Source: Streptomyces sp. DI166
GTDB lineage: Bacteria > Actinomycetota > Actinomycetes > Streptomycetales > Streptomycetaceae
Length of the DNA stretch: 58,600 bases
Assembly: GCF_900091315.1 (NCBI RefSeq)
Contig: NZ_FLSP01000053.1
Location: 1 to 58,600, forward strand
Direction: 5' to 3'
Shown: positions 51,760 through 58,600 of the stretch, one piece after another
Position numbering within the stretch: the stretch's first letter is position 1
Layout of the letters: every line of letters begins with the position of its first letter
The notes under the pieces: model-generated
Databases searched by the model: none
The model's input: the letters and a program-made list of their open reading frames with translations, nothing else
Told to the model about the DNA's origin: nothing
Translations under genes and position numbers: made by a program

Positions 51760-52445
51760 CCCTCTCCCTGCGCCACGCGCGCGTGCGCTACGGCCCGCTG
51801 GAGGCCCTGCACGGCATCACCCTCGCCGCCCCCGCCCCCGGCCTCACCGTCCTGCTGGGCCGCAACGGCTCCGGCCGTACGACAACACTGCGCGCCCTGG
51901 CCGGGACGCTCCCGCTGTCCGCGGGCGCGGTGGTGTGGGACGGAGTCGACGTGACCCGGGTACCGGCGTACGAGCGCGCCCGCAGGGGCCTGTGCCTGGT
52001 CCCCGAACGCGGGGCGGTCTTCGGCTCGCTCACCGTCCGGGAGAACCTCGAACTCACCGCCCGCGCCTACGACAGGGCCCTGGACGCCTATCCCCGCCTG
52101 GCGGGCCTGCTCGACCACCGCGCGGGCACGCTCTCCGGCGGCGAGCAGCGGATGCTCGCCCTGTCGAGAGTGCTGCTGGCCCGCCCGCGCGTGGTGCTCG
52201 TCGACGAGGCGGCGCAGGGCATGTCATTGGCGGTCGCGGCCCGTACGTACGAACTCCTCGCCGCCCTCGACGCCTGCGTCGTCCTCGCCGAGCAGCGGCT
52301 GCCGCCCGCCCTGCACGGGCACCCGGCGCTCGTCTACGAACTGCGCCGCGGCGCCGTGGTGTTCAGCGGCGAGGCGGCCGAGCTCAGAACCGCTCCAGGG
52401 GCGGCCCGAAGACCGCCCCGGAGCGGGTCGCGCCCTGCGGGATGA
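51756..52445 (+). CDS. LivF-like ABC ATPase with altered Walker A
   Basis: 229-aa ATPase, second of the LIV pair. Walker A reads GRNGSGRTT (35-43) with Arg41 where Lys is normally required; signature LSGGEQ (126-131) is perfect; Walker B VVLVDE (146-151) keeps Asp and Glu. So its own nucleotide site is probably weak, while its signature completes the site of the fused LivG domain. Starts inside the fusion's stop (ATGA). Its last 62 bp overlap the convergent Rpf-LysM gene. Same operon as 48407 and 48880. Confidence 0.9.
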   Translation: MTLSLRHARVRYGPLEALHGITLAAPAPGLTVLLGRNGSGRTTTLRALAGTLPLSAGAVVWDGVDVTRVPAYERARRGLCLVPERGAVFGSLTVRENLELTARAYDRALDAYPRLAGLLDHRAGTLSGGEQRMLALSRVLLARPRVVLVDEAAQGMSLAVAARTYELLAALDACVVLAEQRLPPALHGHPALVYELRRGAVVFSGEAAELRTAPGAARRPPRSGSRPAG

Positions 52446-52941
52446 CGAGCAGCATGCCGGGCCTGATCCGGTTCGGATCGGACCCGATGGTCTTCTTGTT
52501 GGCCTGGTAGAAGGCCGGCCAGCCGCCCTTGACCTTGTACTTGCGGGCGATCGAGGAGAGCGTGTCACCGGACTTGACGGTGTGCATCCGGCCCTTGAGC
52601 CCGTACCGCTTGGAGCACACGGGCCAGGCGCCCCAGCCCTGCACGGCCAGTACCTCCTGCGCGACGGCGATCTGCTGGGCCTTGGTGGCGAGATCCGCGC
52701 GCCGGGCGTACTTCAGGCCGCCGAACTCCTCCCAGGTGGGCTGCCAGAACTGCAGTCCGCCGTAGTAGCCGTTGCCGGTGTTGATGTGCCAGTTGCCGCC
52801 GCTCTCGCACTCGGCGATGCAGCCCCAGGGCCACCCCTGCTTGGCGCAGGCGTACGGCGGTGCCGAGGCCTGGGCTTCTCCGGGGGCGAGGACGGGGAGC
52901 AGTGCGGTGGCGAGGGCGAGGGTGATCGGCGTGCTGATCAT
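52384..52941 (-). CDS. Secreted Rpf (resuscitation-promoting factor) domain protein with LysM
   Basis: 185-aa secreted cell-wall hydrolase. Signal peptide about 1-26, Rpf/transglycosylase-like domain about 31-110 with catalytic Glu in ECESGGNWHINTGNGYYGGLQF, and one LysM peptidoglycan-binding domain about 118-170 (HTVKSGDTLSSIARKYKV...GMLLVIPQ). Cuts peptidoglycan during growth or spore germination. Its 3' end overlaps livF-like on the opposite strand by 62 bp. A second gene of the same type is immediately upstream. Confidence 0.93.
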   Translation of the reverse strand: MISTPITLALATALLPVLAPGEAQASAPPYACAKQGWPWGCIAECESGGNWHINTGNGYYGGLQFWQPTWEEFGGLKYARRADLATKAQQIAVAQEVLAVQGWGAWPVCSKRYGLKGRMHTVKSGDTLSSIARKYKVKGGWPAFYQANKKTIGSDPNRIRPGMLLVIPQGATRSGAVFGPPLERF

Positions 52942-52999
52942 CGGACCACGCTAAGCAGCCCGCGGCGGGTCGCGGCCGTGCCGCGTCGGTGTGCCGCGG

Positions 53000-53031
53000 G
53001 GCCCCACCCGGTCGGCGGACCGGGTGGGGCC
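53000..53031. terminator. 14-bp perfect stem between the two Rpf-LysM genes
   Basis: GGCCCCACCCGGTC (53000-53013), loop GGCG, GACCGGGTGGGGCC (53018-53031). 27 bp past the stop of the second Rpf gene, so transcripts of the two Rpf genes are probably separate. Confidence 0.8.
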
Positions 53032-53057
53032 TTGGTGCCCGGCGAGGGGGAGTCGCG

Positions 53058-53702
53058 TCAGATGCGAAGACGCTGACCGGGCACGATCAGATCGGGATCA
53101 CCGCCGATGACGGCCCGGTTGGCGGCGTACAGCCGCTGCCAGGTGGTCCCGTGCCGGGCGGCGATCCCGCTCAGTGTGTCGCTCTGCCGGACGATGTGCT
53201 CGCCACGGGACGCGCCGCGGTCGGTGTGGCTCGTGGAGCGCTCCGGCGCCTTGGGCGGAGTGGTCTTGGACGGTGCCGCCTTGCGGGGCTTGGGCGCGGT
53301 GTTCGTCGCCGGCGCGGCGGGCGCGCTGCCGTACGCCCCGGCGCGGGCCGAGCAGGTGGGCCAGGCCTGCCAGCCCTGGGCGCGCTGCACCTTGGTGGCG
53401 ACGGCGATCTGCTGGGCCTTGCTGGCCCGGTCGGCGGTGGGCGCGTAGGCCGTGCCGCCGTAGGCGTTCCAGGTGCTCGCGGAGAACTGGAGTCCTCCGT
53501 AGTAGCCGTTTCCGGTGTTGATGTGCCAGTTGCCGCCGCTCTCGCACTGGGCGATGCGGTCCCACACCCCGCCGTCCGCCGCCGCGGCCTGGCCGGTCGC
53601 GGCCAGCAGTCCGAGCGGGGCGAGCAGTGCGGCCCCGGCGAGGACCGCCGTGGTACGCGCCCTACGGGCGTTGTCGCGGGTGGTATCGGCACATTCGGAC
53701 AT
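53058..53702 (-). CDS. Secreted Rpf domain protein with LysM (second copy)
   Basis: 214-aa secreted Rpf protein. Signal peptide about 10-42, Rpf domain about 45-122 (VWDRIAQCESGGNWHINTGNGYYGGLQFS with the catalytic Glu), a Pro/Ala/Lys-rich linker about 123-165 and LysM about 168-214 (HIVRQSDTLSGIAARHGT...DLIVPGQRLRI). GGGAGGGG supports ATG 53702, not an upstream in-frame start at 53858. The two adjacent Rpf genes look like an old duplication with a different linker. I see no clear ydaO riboswitch upstream. Confidence 0.93.
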   Translation of the reverse strand: MSECADTTRDNARRARTTAVLAGAALLAPLGLLAATGQAAAADGGVWDRIAQCESGGNWHINTGNGYYGGLQFSASTWNAYGGTAYAPTADRASKAQQIAVATKVQRAQGWQAWPTCSARAGAYGSAPAAPATNTAPKPRKAAPSKTTPPKAPERSTSHTDRGASRGEHIVRQSDTLSGIAARHGTTWQRLYAANRAVIGGDPDLIVPGQRLRI

Positions 53703-54242
53703 GGAGTCCCCTCCCGACTGACCCGGGCTCCCCCAGGGCCGGGCGCGTTCCGCGCGCTGGGTCGCGGTGGTCGCGCCCCGCCCCGTCCGCCGGTGGGGTC
53801 GTGCTGAGGACGTGCTGTGGTGCGGCCGGCGGACGTACCCGAGCGGTGCTCCGTGCACACGGCGGAGGAATGTAGGGAGGGTGACCGCCCGGCATCAACC
53901 AACTCCTTGTCATTCCTGGCCAGTTCGCCGTTACCGCGGGTATCGGCGAATTCCGGCCACCCACTTCATTCCCTGATTTCATGATTTGTCGACCAGCCAC
54001 GGCCGTGATCTGTGACTCACTTCACGGAGCCAACTACCTTGACGTGTCATCGACTTGACCAGGAGTACCGGATTCCGCGGGCGATGTGACCGTCCGCGAC
54101 GGATGGTTCTATTCCGTTCGCCCTGGTGCGTGACTCCCGCCACAGATCGGGCGTTGTCTTCTTCATGAGCCCGGGACCCACCCGGATCACGGGCCGGGAG
54201 CCACCCGGCCGCGCCACGTACCACATCCCGAGGGAGCCACCC
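53703..54242. other. 540-bp divergent intergenic region upstream of Rpf and an unknown gene
   Basis: No gene. The minus-strand leader of the Rpf gene is long and GC-rich with several possible hairpins. The middle (53890-54060) is AT-richer, likely the promoter zone, with TTCGCC/GGCGAA at 53924-53950. CCGTC-CGC-GACGG lies at 54091-54103. GGGAG at 54229 is the ribosome binding site for the plus-strand gene. Confidence 0.45.
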
Positions 54243-55025
54243 GTGCCGCGCATGCTCGACGTCAGCGACGAGGTACGCGCCGAGATCGGCGACGAAGAAG
54301 CCGACCGGCTGCTCGCCGGAGACAACGCCCCCGGCAGTTACGACTGCACGTCCTGCCGTACTCCGGGCGACTCCGCCCAGGAGCGCACCAGCACCGTGCT
54401 GTTCGTCGGTGACGAGACCGCCGTGCTGGCCTTCGCCCACGCAAGTTGCCTGCCCTCCCAGGTCGTCCAGGTCACCGAGGAGCAGCTCCAGGGGGCCGTC
54501 CGGTCCATCACCGGCGACAGCGTCGACCTGGAGCCCGACAAGGTCGTTCCCGAGCAGGCGGTGCTCGGGGTCACCAGCGGACTGATCCTGATCGCCGGGG
54601 AGTTGCACCCGGCGCTGGTCGTGGAGCCGACCGCGCCCATCGTCCGGCCCGGCTCCACCGCGGCGGGCGACGACTTCCTGCCGCTGCTCATCGAGCAGGG
54701 GTTCATGCCACTCACCGCGATCGAGTCGGTGCCGCCGGTGCTGCACGGCTGGTCGGTACTGCTCGCCATGGGGCAGCTGCACGCGGTGCTCCAGCCCGGC
54801 GCCAACGGCGGCCAGCCGGTGGCCTGGTGGCAGGCGCACCAGCCGCTCCAGGTGACCGAGGGGTGGCGTACGGCGGCCAACAAGCACCAGCAGGTGCTGA
54901 TGTTCGCGGCGCCGGTGGGCTCGATCGGGCGGCAGCCGCGGGAGGACCTGCTGCGGGACGCTCTCGACAAGGCGGCGGCCAACGGGAAGTTGGTCGCGTG
55001 CGCGCTGCCGCTGGCCGGTACGTGA
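54243..55025 (+). CDS. Unknown protein with CxxC...HxxC putative metal motif
   Basis: 260-aa cytoplasmic protein of unknown function, apparently Streptomyces-specific in style. An N-terminal YDCTSCRT (C35, C38) and AHASC (H66, C69) could bind zinc. The rest is alternating beta/alpha (LILIAGELHPALVVEPTAPIV, LLIEQGFMPLTAIESVPPVLHGWSVLLAMGQLHAVLQPG). No signal peptide. GTG 54243 is chosen because GGGAG sits about nine nt ahead; ATG 54252 is an alternative. Confidence 0.72.
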   Translation: MPRMLDVSDEVRAEIGDEEADRLLAGDNAPGSYDCTSCRTPGDSAQERTSTVLFVGDETAVLAFAHASCLPSQVVQVTEEQLQGAVRSITGDSVDLEPDKVVPEQAVLGVTSGLILIAGELHPALVVEPTAPIVRPGSTAAGDDFLPLLIEQGFMPLTAIESVPPVLHGWSVLLAMGQLHAVLQPGANGGQPVAWWQAHQPLQVTEGWRTAANKHQQVLMFAAPVGSIGRQPREDLLRDALDKAAANGKLVACALPLAGT

Positions 55026-55156
55026 GCGACTGAGGGCCGGGGGGTGCGTGCGGTCCGGCGCGCGCGGGTCCTTCGTGGCCGTCGCGCAGTTCCCCGCGCC
55101 CCCGGACGCGAGTCCCCTGACCGCATCCCTTGATCTGCCCGGTCGTTTGGACATAC

Positions 55157-55477
55157 GTGCACGCATACGATGTTTCTCCATCGGCCACGCCGATCTACGA
55201 CGCGCTCTACGCCGAGTACGTCAAGTCCTTCCGCACGCTGCCGGGTGACCGCAGCGGCGAGGAGGATCTGGGGTTCACCGCCTTCGGGAACATCCCGCGC
55301 AGTACGGGCTCCTACGGCGGACACCGGCCGGGTTCCTTCAGCAGCTCCTACAGCGCCTACAGCGCGGGCGCGCACAGTGCCCGGCAGTCGCAGTGGCAGC
55401 GCGTGGGGCACATCGGACCACAGGCGTCCGGCACCACGCACGCGGCGCTGCAACCGGTTCCCCGCGGAAACATCTGA
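55157..55477 (+). CDS. Unknown Ser/Tyr/Gly-rich protein (106 aa)
   Basis: 106-aa protein. A conserved-looking N-terminus (YDVSPSATPIYDALYAEYVKSFRTLPGDRSGEEDLGFTAFG) is followed by low-complexity GSYGGHRPGSFSSSYSAYSAG and a polar tail. GTG 55157 is chosen; an ATG-less longer frame starts at 55130. No membrane segment. Convergent with der, sharing an 18-bp terminator. From memory, similar genes sit beside der in other Streptomyces. Confidence 0.65.
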   Translation: MHAYDVSPSATPIYDALYAEYVKSFRTLPGDRSGEEDLGFTAFGNIPRSTGSYGGHRPGSFSSSYSAYSAGAHSARQSQWQRVGHIGPQASGTTHAALQPVPRGNI

Positions 55478-55480
55478 ACG

Positions 55481-55518
55481 CGGAAGAGGGCGGCCCCGCG
55501 CGGGGCCGCCCTCTTCCG
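55481..55518. terminator. 18-bp perfect stem, bidirectional terminator
   Basis: CGGAAGAGGGCGGCCCCG (55481-55498) pairs perfectly with 55501-55518, essentially a 38-bp palindrome between the convergent unknown gene and der. Confidence 0.85.
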
Positions 55519-55529
55519 TGCCGTACCGG

Positions 55530-57005
55530 CTACTTCTTCCTGCCGCGCTTCTCGCGGACCCGGACCGAGATATGGATCGGGGTCCCCTCGAAGCCGAACT
55601 CCTCGCGCAGGCGGCGCTCGATGAAGCGCCGGTAGCCCGCCTCGATGAAGCCGGAGGCGAAGAGCACGAACCGCGGGGGCTTGGTGCCCGCCTGGGTGCC
55701 GAAGAGGATGCGGGGCTGCTTGCCGCCGCGGATGGGGTGCGGGTGGGCGGCGACCAGCTCGCCCAGGAAGGCGTTGAGGCGACCGGTCGGCACCCGGGTC
55801 TCCCAGCCCGCGAGGGCGGTCTCGATGGCCGGGACCAGCTTCTCCATGTGGCGGCCGGTGCGCGCCGAGACGTTCACCCGGGGCGCCCAGGAGACCTGGC
55901 CCAGCTCGGTCTCGATCTCCCGCTCCAGGTAGTAGCGGCGCTCCTCGTCGAGGGTGTCCCACTTGTTGTAGGCGAGGACCAGGGCGCGGCCCGCCTCGAC
56001 GGCCATCGTCACGATGCGCTGGTCCTGCACGGAGATGTTCTCCGAGGCGTCGATCAGCACGACCGCGACCTCGGCCTTCTCCACGGCGGCGGCGGTGCGC
56101 AGCGAGGCGTAGTAGTCGGCGCCCTGCTGGAGGTGGACCCGCTTGCGGATACCGGCGGTGTCGACGAACTTCCAGGTGACCCCGCCGAGTTCGACCAGCT
56201 CGTCGACCGGGTCGCGGGTGGTGCCCGCGAGTTCGTTGACTACGACGCGCTCCTCGCCCGCCACCTTGTTCAGCAGCGAGGACTTGCCGACGTTCGGGCG
56301 GCCGATCAGGGCGATGCGGCGCGGCCCGCCGATCGCGGTGCCGAAGGTCTGCTCGGGGGCGTCCGGGAGCACCTCCAGGACGGCGTCCAGCATGTCGCCA
56401 GTGCCACGGCCGTGCAGCGCGGAGACGGGGTGCGGTTCGCCGAGGCCGAGGGACCACAGGTAGGCGGCGTCCGCCTCGCCGCTCGGGCCGTCCACCTTGT
56501 TGGCGCACAGCACGACGGGCTTGCCGGCCTTGCGCAGCAGCCGTACGACGGCCTCGTCGGTGTCGGTGGCGCCGACCTTGGCGTCGACGACGAAGACGAC
56601 GGCGTCGGCGGCCTCGATGGCGTACTCGGCCTGCGCGGCGACGGAGGCGTCGATGCCGAGGACGTCCTGCTCCCAGCCGCCGGTGTCGACGACCTTGAAG
56701 CGGCGCCCGGACCACTCGGCCTCGTAGGTCACGCGGTCCCGGGTGACCCCGGGCCGGTCCTCGACGACGGCCTCGCGGCGCCCGATGATGCGGTTGACGA
56801 GGGTCGACTTGCCGACATTGGGGCGGCCGACGACAGCGAGGACGGGCAGCGGACCGTGGCCCGCCGCCTCGATGGCGCCCTCGACGTCCTCAAGGTCGAA
56901 GCCCTCTTCCGCGGCGAGCTCCATGAACTCCGCGTACTCGGCATCGCCCAGTGCTCCGTGGTCGTGCGCCTCGCCCGAGCCCTCGGAGGGGATCTGGTCG
57001 TTCAT
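55530..57005 (-). CDS. der: Ribosome-assembly GTPase Der (EngA)
   Basis: 491-aa double GTPase for 50S subunit assembly. Acidic N-terminal extension about 1-50, GTPase 1 with GRPNVGKST (about 60) and NKVD, GTPase 2 with GRPNVGKSS (about 233) and NKWD (about 347), then the C-terminal KH-like domain (LNAFLGELVAAHPHPIRGGKQPRILFGTQAGTKPPRFVLF). Basic tail VREKRGRKK. Essential in most bacteria. Third in a cmk-acyltransferase-der order, 75 bp after the acyltransferase. Confidence 0.97.
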   Translation of the reverse strand: MNDQIPSEGSGEAHDHGALGDAEYAEFMELAAEEGFDLEDVEGAIEAAGHGPLPVLAVVGRPNVGKSTLVNRIIGRREAVVEDRPGVTRDRVTYEAEWSGRRFKVVDTGGWEQDVLGIDASVAAQAEYAIEAADAVVFVVDAKVGATDTDEAVVRLLRKAGKPVVLCANKVDGPSGEADAAYLWSLGLGEPHPVSALHGRGTGDMLDAVLEVLPDAPEQTFGTAIGGPRRIALIGRPNVGKSSLLNKVAGEERVVVNELAGTTRDPVDELVELGGVTWKFVDTAGIRKRVHLQQGADYYASLRTAAAVEKAEVAVVLIDASENISVQDQRIVTMAVEAGRALVLAYNKWDTLDEERRYYLEREIETELGQVSWAPRVNVSARTGRHMEKLVPAIETALAGWETRVPTGRLNAFLGELVAAHPHPIRGGKQPRILFGTQAGTKPPRFVLFASGFIEAGYRRFIERRLREEFGFEGTPIHISVRVREKRGRKK

Positions 57006-57080
57006 GAAGTCCGTACCTCGTTCAGTGTGGTAATCGGTGGACCCCCCGGACGCGCCGGGTGATCCACTACTCAGTGTCGC

Positions 57081-57728
57081 CTAGCGACCGGTCAGTCGCC
57101 TGGCGTTTTCCAGGTGCTCGGTGAGCTGCTTCTGGATCCGCTCGGTCGCCTCGTCCAGCGCCTTGCGGGTGCGCCGTCCGCTGCCGTCGCCCGCCTCGAA
57201 GGGGTCGCCGAAGACGACGTCGACGCGGGAGCGCAGCGGGGGCAGCGCCTTGACCAGCCGGCCTGGCCGCTCGGAGCTGCCCAGGACCGCCACCGGCACG
57301 ATCGGCGCGCCGCTGCGCACCGCGAAGTAGGCGAGCCCGGCGCGCAGCGAGGCGAAGTCGCCCTCGCCCCGGGTGCCCTCGGGGAATATCCCGAGGACGC
57401 CGCCGCTGTCCAGGACGCCGAGCGCCCTGGTGATCGCGGTGCGGTCGGTGCTCGCGCGGTCCACCTTCAGCTGGCCGATGCCGGTCAGGAAGGGGTCGAG
57501 CGGTCCGATGAACGCTTCCTTCTTGATCAGGAAGTGGGTGGGCCGGGGCGCCACGCCCATGACCATCGGGCCGTCGATGTTGTGCGAGTGGTTGACGGCG
57601 AGGATCGCCGGACCGGCGGCCGGCACCTTCCAGGCGCCGAGCACCCGGGGCCGCCACAGCCCGTACATCAGACCGACGCCGATGCGCCGTCCGACCTCGG
57701 CGCCGCGCACGGAAGGCAGCTCGGTCAC
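57081..57728 (-). CDS. 1-acylglycerol-3-phosphate acyltransferase (PlsC-like)
   Basis: 215-aa PlsC-type acyltransferase. Active-site NHSHNIDGP gives the H-x4-D motif; FPEGTRGEGDFA (EGTR) is motif III; APIVPVAVLGSS is motif IV. One hydrophobic stretch near the N-terminus may dock at the membrane. GTG 57728 overlaps the cmk stop as GTGA, so it is coupled to cmk. This acyltransferase is regularly found between cmk and der in actinobacteria. Substrate presumably lysophosphatidic acid or a related lipid. Confidence 0.9.
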   Translation of the reverse strand: MTELPSVRGAEVGRRIGVGLMYGLWRPRVLGAWKVPAAGPAILAVNHSHNIDGPMVMGVAPRPTHFLIKKEAFIGPLDPFLTGIGQLKVDRASTDRTAITRALGVLDSGGVLGIFPEGTRGEGDFASLRAGLAYFAVRSGAPIVPVAVLGSSERPGRLVKALPPLRSRVDVVFGDPFEAGDGSGRRTRKALDEATERIQKQLTEHLENARRLTGR

Positions 57729-58411
57729 TTCCCGGCCCGCTTCTCCTCGACGAGGGTCACGACACACTCGATGACCTGCGGAAGCGTCAGCTCGGTGGTG
57801 TCCACCTCGACCGCGTCGTCGGCCTTGGCCAGCGGCGAGGTCTTGCGGGAGGAGTCCGCCGCGTCCCGCTTGATCAGGGCCTCGCGGGTGGCGTTGACGT
57901 CGGCGCCCTTCAGCTCACCGCTGCGCCGGGCGGCGCGGGCCTCCGGGGAGGCGGTGAGGAAGATCTTCAGGTCGGCGTCCGGCAGCACGGTGGTGCCGAT
58001 GTCCCGGCCCTCGACCACGATGCCGTCCGCCGCGGCGGCCGCGATGGACCGCTGCAGCTCGGTGATCCGGCTCCGCACCTCGGGCACCGCGCTGACCGCG
58101 CTGACCTTGGAGGTGACCTCCTGGGTGCGGATCGGGGCGGCGACATCGGTGCCGTCGACGTGGATCGTGGGGTTCGCCGGGTCCGTACCGGAGACGATGT
58201 CCGGCTTGCCGGCCGCGGCGGCGATCGCGTGCGGGTCGTCGATGTCGATGCCGTTGGTCACCATCCACCAGGTGATCGCCCGGTACTGGGCGCCGGTGTC
58301 CAGGTAGCTCAGGCCGAGCTGCGCCGCGACGGCCTTCGACGTGCTCGACTTGCCCGTGCCGGAGGGGCCGTCGATGGCGACAATCACGGGCTTGGCGGCG
58401 CCGTTTTCCAC
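57725..58411 (-). CDS. cmk: Cytidylate kinase
   Basis: 228-aa (d)CMP kinase. P-loop IDGPSGTGKSS (about 13-23), LDTGAQYRAIT (NMP-binding; canonical GAMYR reads GAQYR), VVEGRDIGTTVLPDADLKIFLTA, and RDAADSSRKTSPLAKADDAVEVDTT close the active site. GTG 58411 has AAGGTG about eight nt ahead; the frame up to 58471 is less likely. First gene of the cmk-plsC-der operon. Confidence 0.96.
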   Translation of the reverse strand: MENGAAKPVIVAIDGPSGTGKSSTSKAVAAQLGLSYLDTGAQYRAITWWMVTNGIDIDDPHAIAAAAGKPDIVSGTDPANPTIHVDGTDVAAPIRTQEVTSKVSAVSAVPEVRSRITELQRSIAAAAADGIVVEGRDIGTTVLPDADLKIFLTASPEARAARRSGELKGADVNATREALIKRDAADSSRKTSPLAKADDAVEVDTTELTLPQVIECVVTLVEEKRAGK

Positions 58412-58534
58412 GGGGGGACACCTTCCTGGTGCGGTGCGGAGGGGTGTGCGGGACGCGAGCGCGCCCCGCACAAGGTTACTGGGTGCGCGTCACTCGTCCG
58501 GACGGCCGCCTCCCACCGGACGGCCCGGCGCACT

Positions 58535-58600
58535 CCCAGCCCGTCCGGCCTTCGAGAACGAGACCCCTCCGCCCCCAGCCCGTCCGGCCTTCGAGAACGA
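58535..58600. repeat. 39-bp period repeat array at window end (two units seen)
   Basis: A 27-bp block starting CCCAGCCCGTCCGGCCTTCG occurs at 58535-58561 and identically at 58574-58600, 39 bp apart. It is the same period and the same GCCCGTCCGGC core as the array at 31741-31880, though the rest of the unit differs. The array probably continues past the window. Confidence 0.85.

Noticed and set aside
53703..53960. Possible ydaO (c-di-AMP) riboswitch ahead of the second Rpf gene
   Set aside because: Streptomyces rpf genes often have one, but I could not find the conserved blocks on the minus strand. An Rfam RF00379 scan would settle it.

Overview
The window is about 72% GC by eye, most reading frames end in G or C at the third position, and the protein families (streptogrisin proteases, SepF-like SflA, Rpf-LysM proteins, DnaE2, LAXTG-anchored LPMO, bldA-type TTA codon) point to a Streptomyces chromosome. 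From memory, the gene order (SGNH lipase, LPMO, lipase, polymerase cluster, SepF-like gene, der-acyltransferase-cmk) follows the SCO1720-SCO1760 part of the S. coelicolor core arm; this synteny was not computed.

Layout. 0.2-5.7 kb: NicO-type metal transporter with a His-rich loop, a membrane Ser/Thr kinase, a secreted SGNH lipase and a secreted subtilisin-like protease. 5.9-15.5 kb: a cell-surface polysaccharide locus: small membrane protein (the only in-frame TTA codon I found, at codon 4), FemAB/BioF2-like acyltransferase, two GT2 glycosyltransferases, polysaccharide deacetylase, a 1237-residue membrane protein joining a flippase to a second polytopic module, and a convergent GH39-like hydrolase. 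15.6-20.0 kb: AAA ATPase, DUF72, GntR regulator, double-GNAT, DUF402 and methyltransferase genes. 20.0-21.9 kb: an insertion-like segment with intact tnpB, a divergent 52-aa Arc-type regulator, two similar hairpins, two 27-bp spaced repeats and a 45-aa basic peptide gene. 22.0-24.0 kb: wall-anchored LPMO and a lipase with a Crp-like site. 24.1-25.0 kb: MarR/cupin divergent pair with a perfect operator.

25.0-30.7 kb is the most interesting region: dnaE2, a truncated Y-family (ImuB-like) polymerase subunit and a NADAR-domain protein are packed into one apparent operon behind two LexA-type boxes, suggesting an SOS mutasome operon whose third member is an ADP-ribose-related protein rather than ImuA. 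30.7-36.7 kb: membrane protein, a 39-bp tandem repeat array, two streptogrisin-type proteases around an SPFH protein, and a DUF5685 protein with a Cys-rich tail. 37.0-46.4 kb: sflA, acyl-CoA dehydrogenase, MFS pump, PIG-V-like mannosyltransferase, PAP2 phosphatase, I78 inhibitor, a lone ctaD and a WYL regulator overlapping it on the opposite strand. 46.5-52.4 kb: a branched-chain amino-acid-type ABC system with both permeases and one ATPase fused in a single 959-aa protein, a partner ATPase with a Walker-A Lys-to-Arg change, a binding protein and two accessory proteins. 52.4-55.5 kb: two Rpf-LysM wall hydrolases and two unknown proteins. 55.5-58.4 kb: der, plsC-like and cmk in one operon; the window ends in a second 39-bp period repeat array.

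All calls come from reading the sequence and the translated frames without alignment tools; start sites were chosen by ribosome binding sites, signal peptides and family-typical N-termini.
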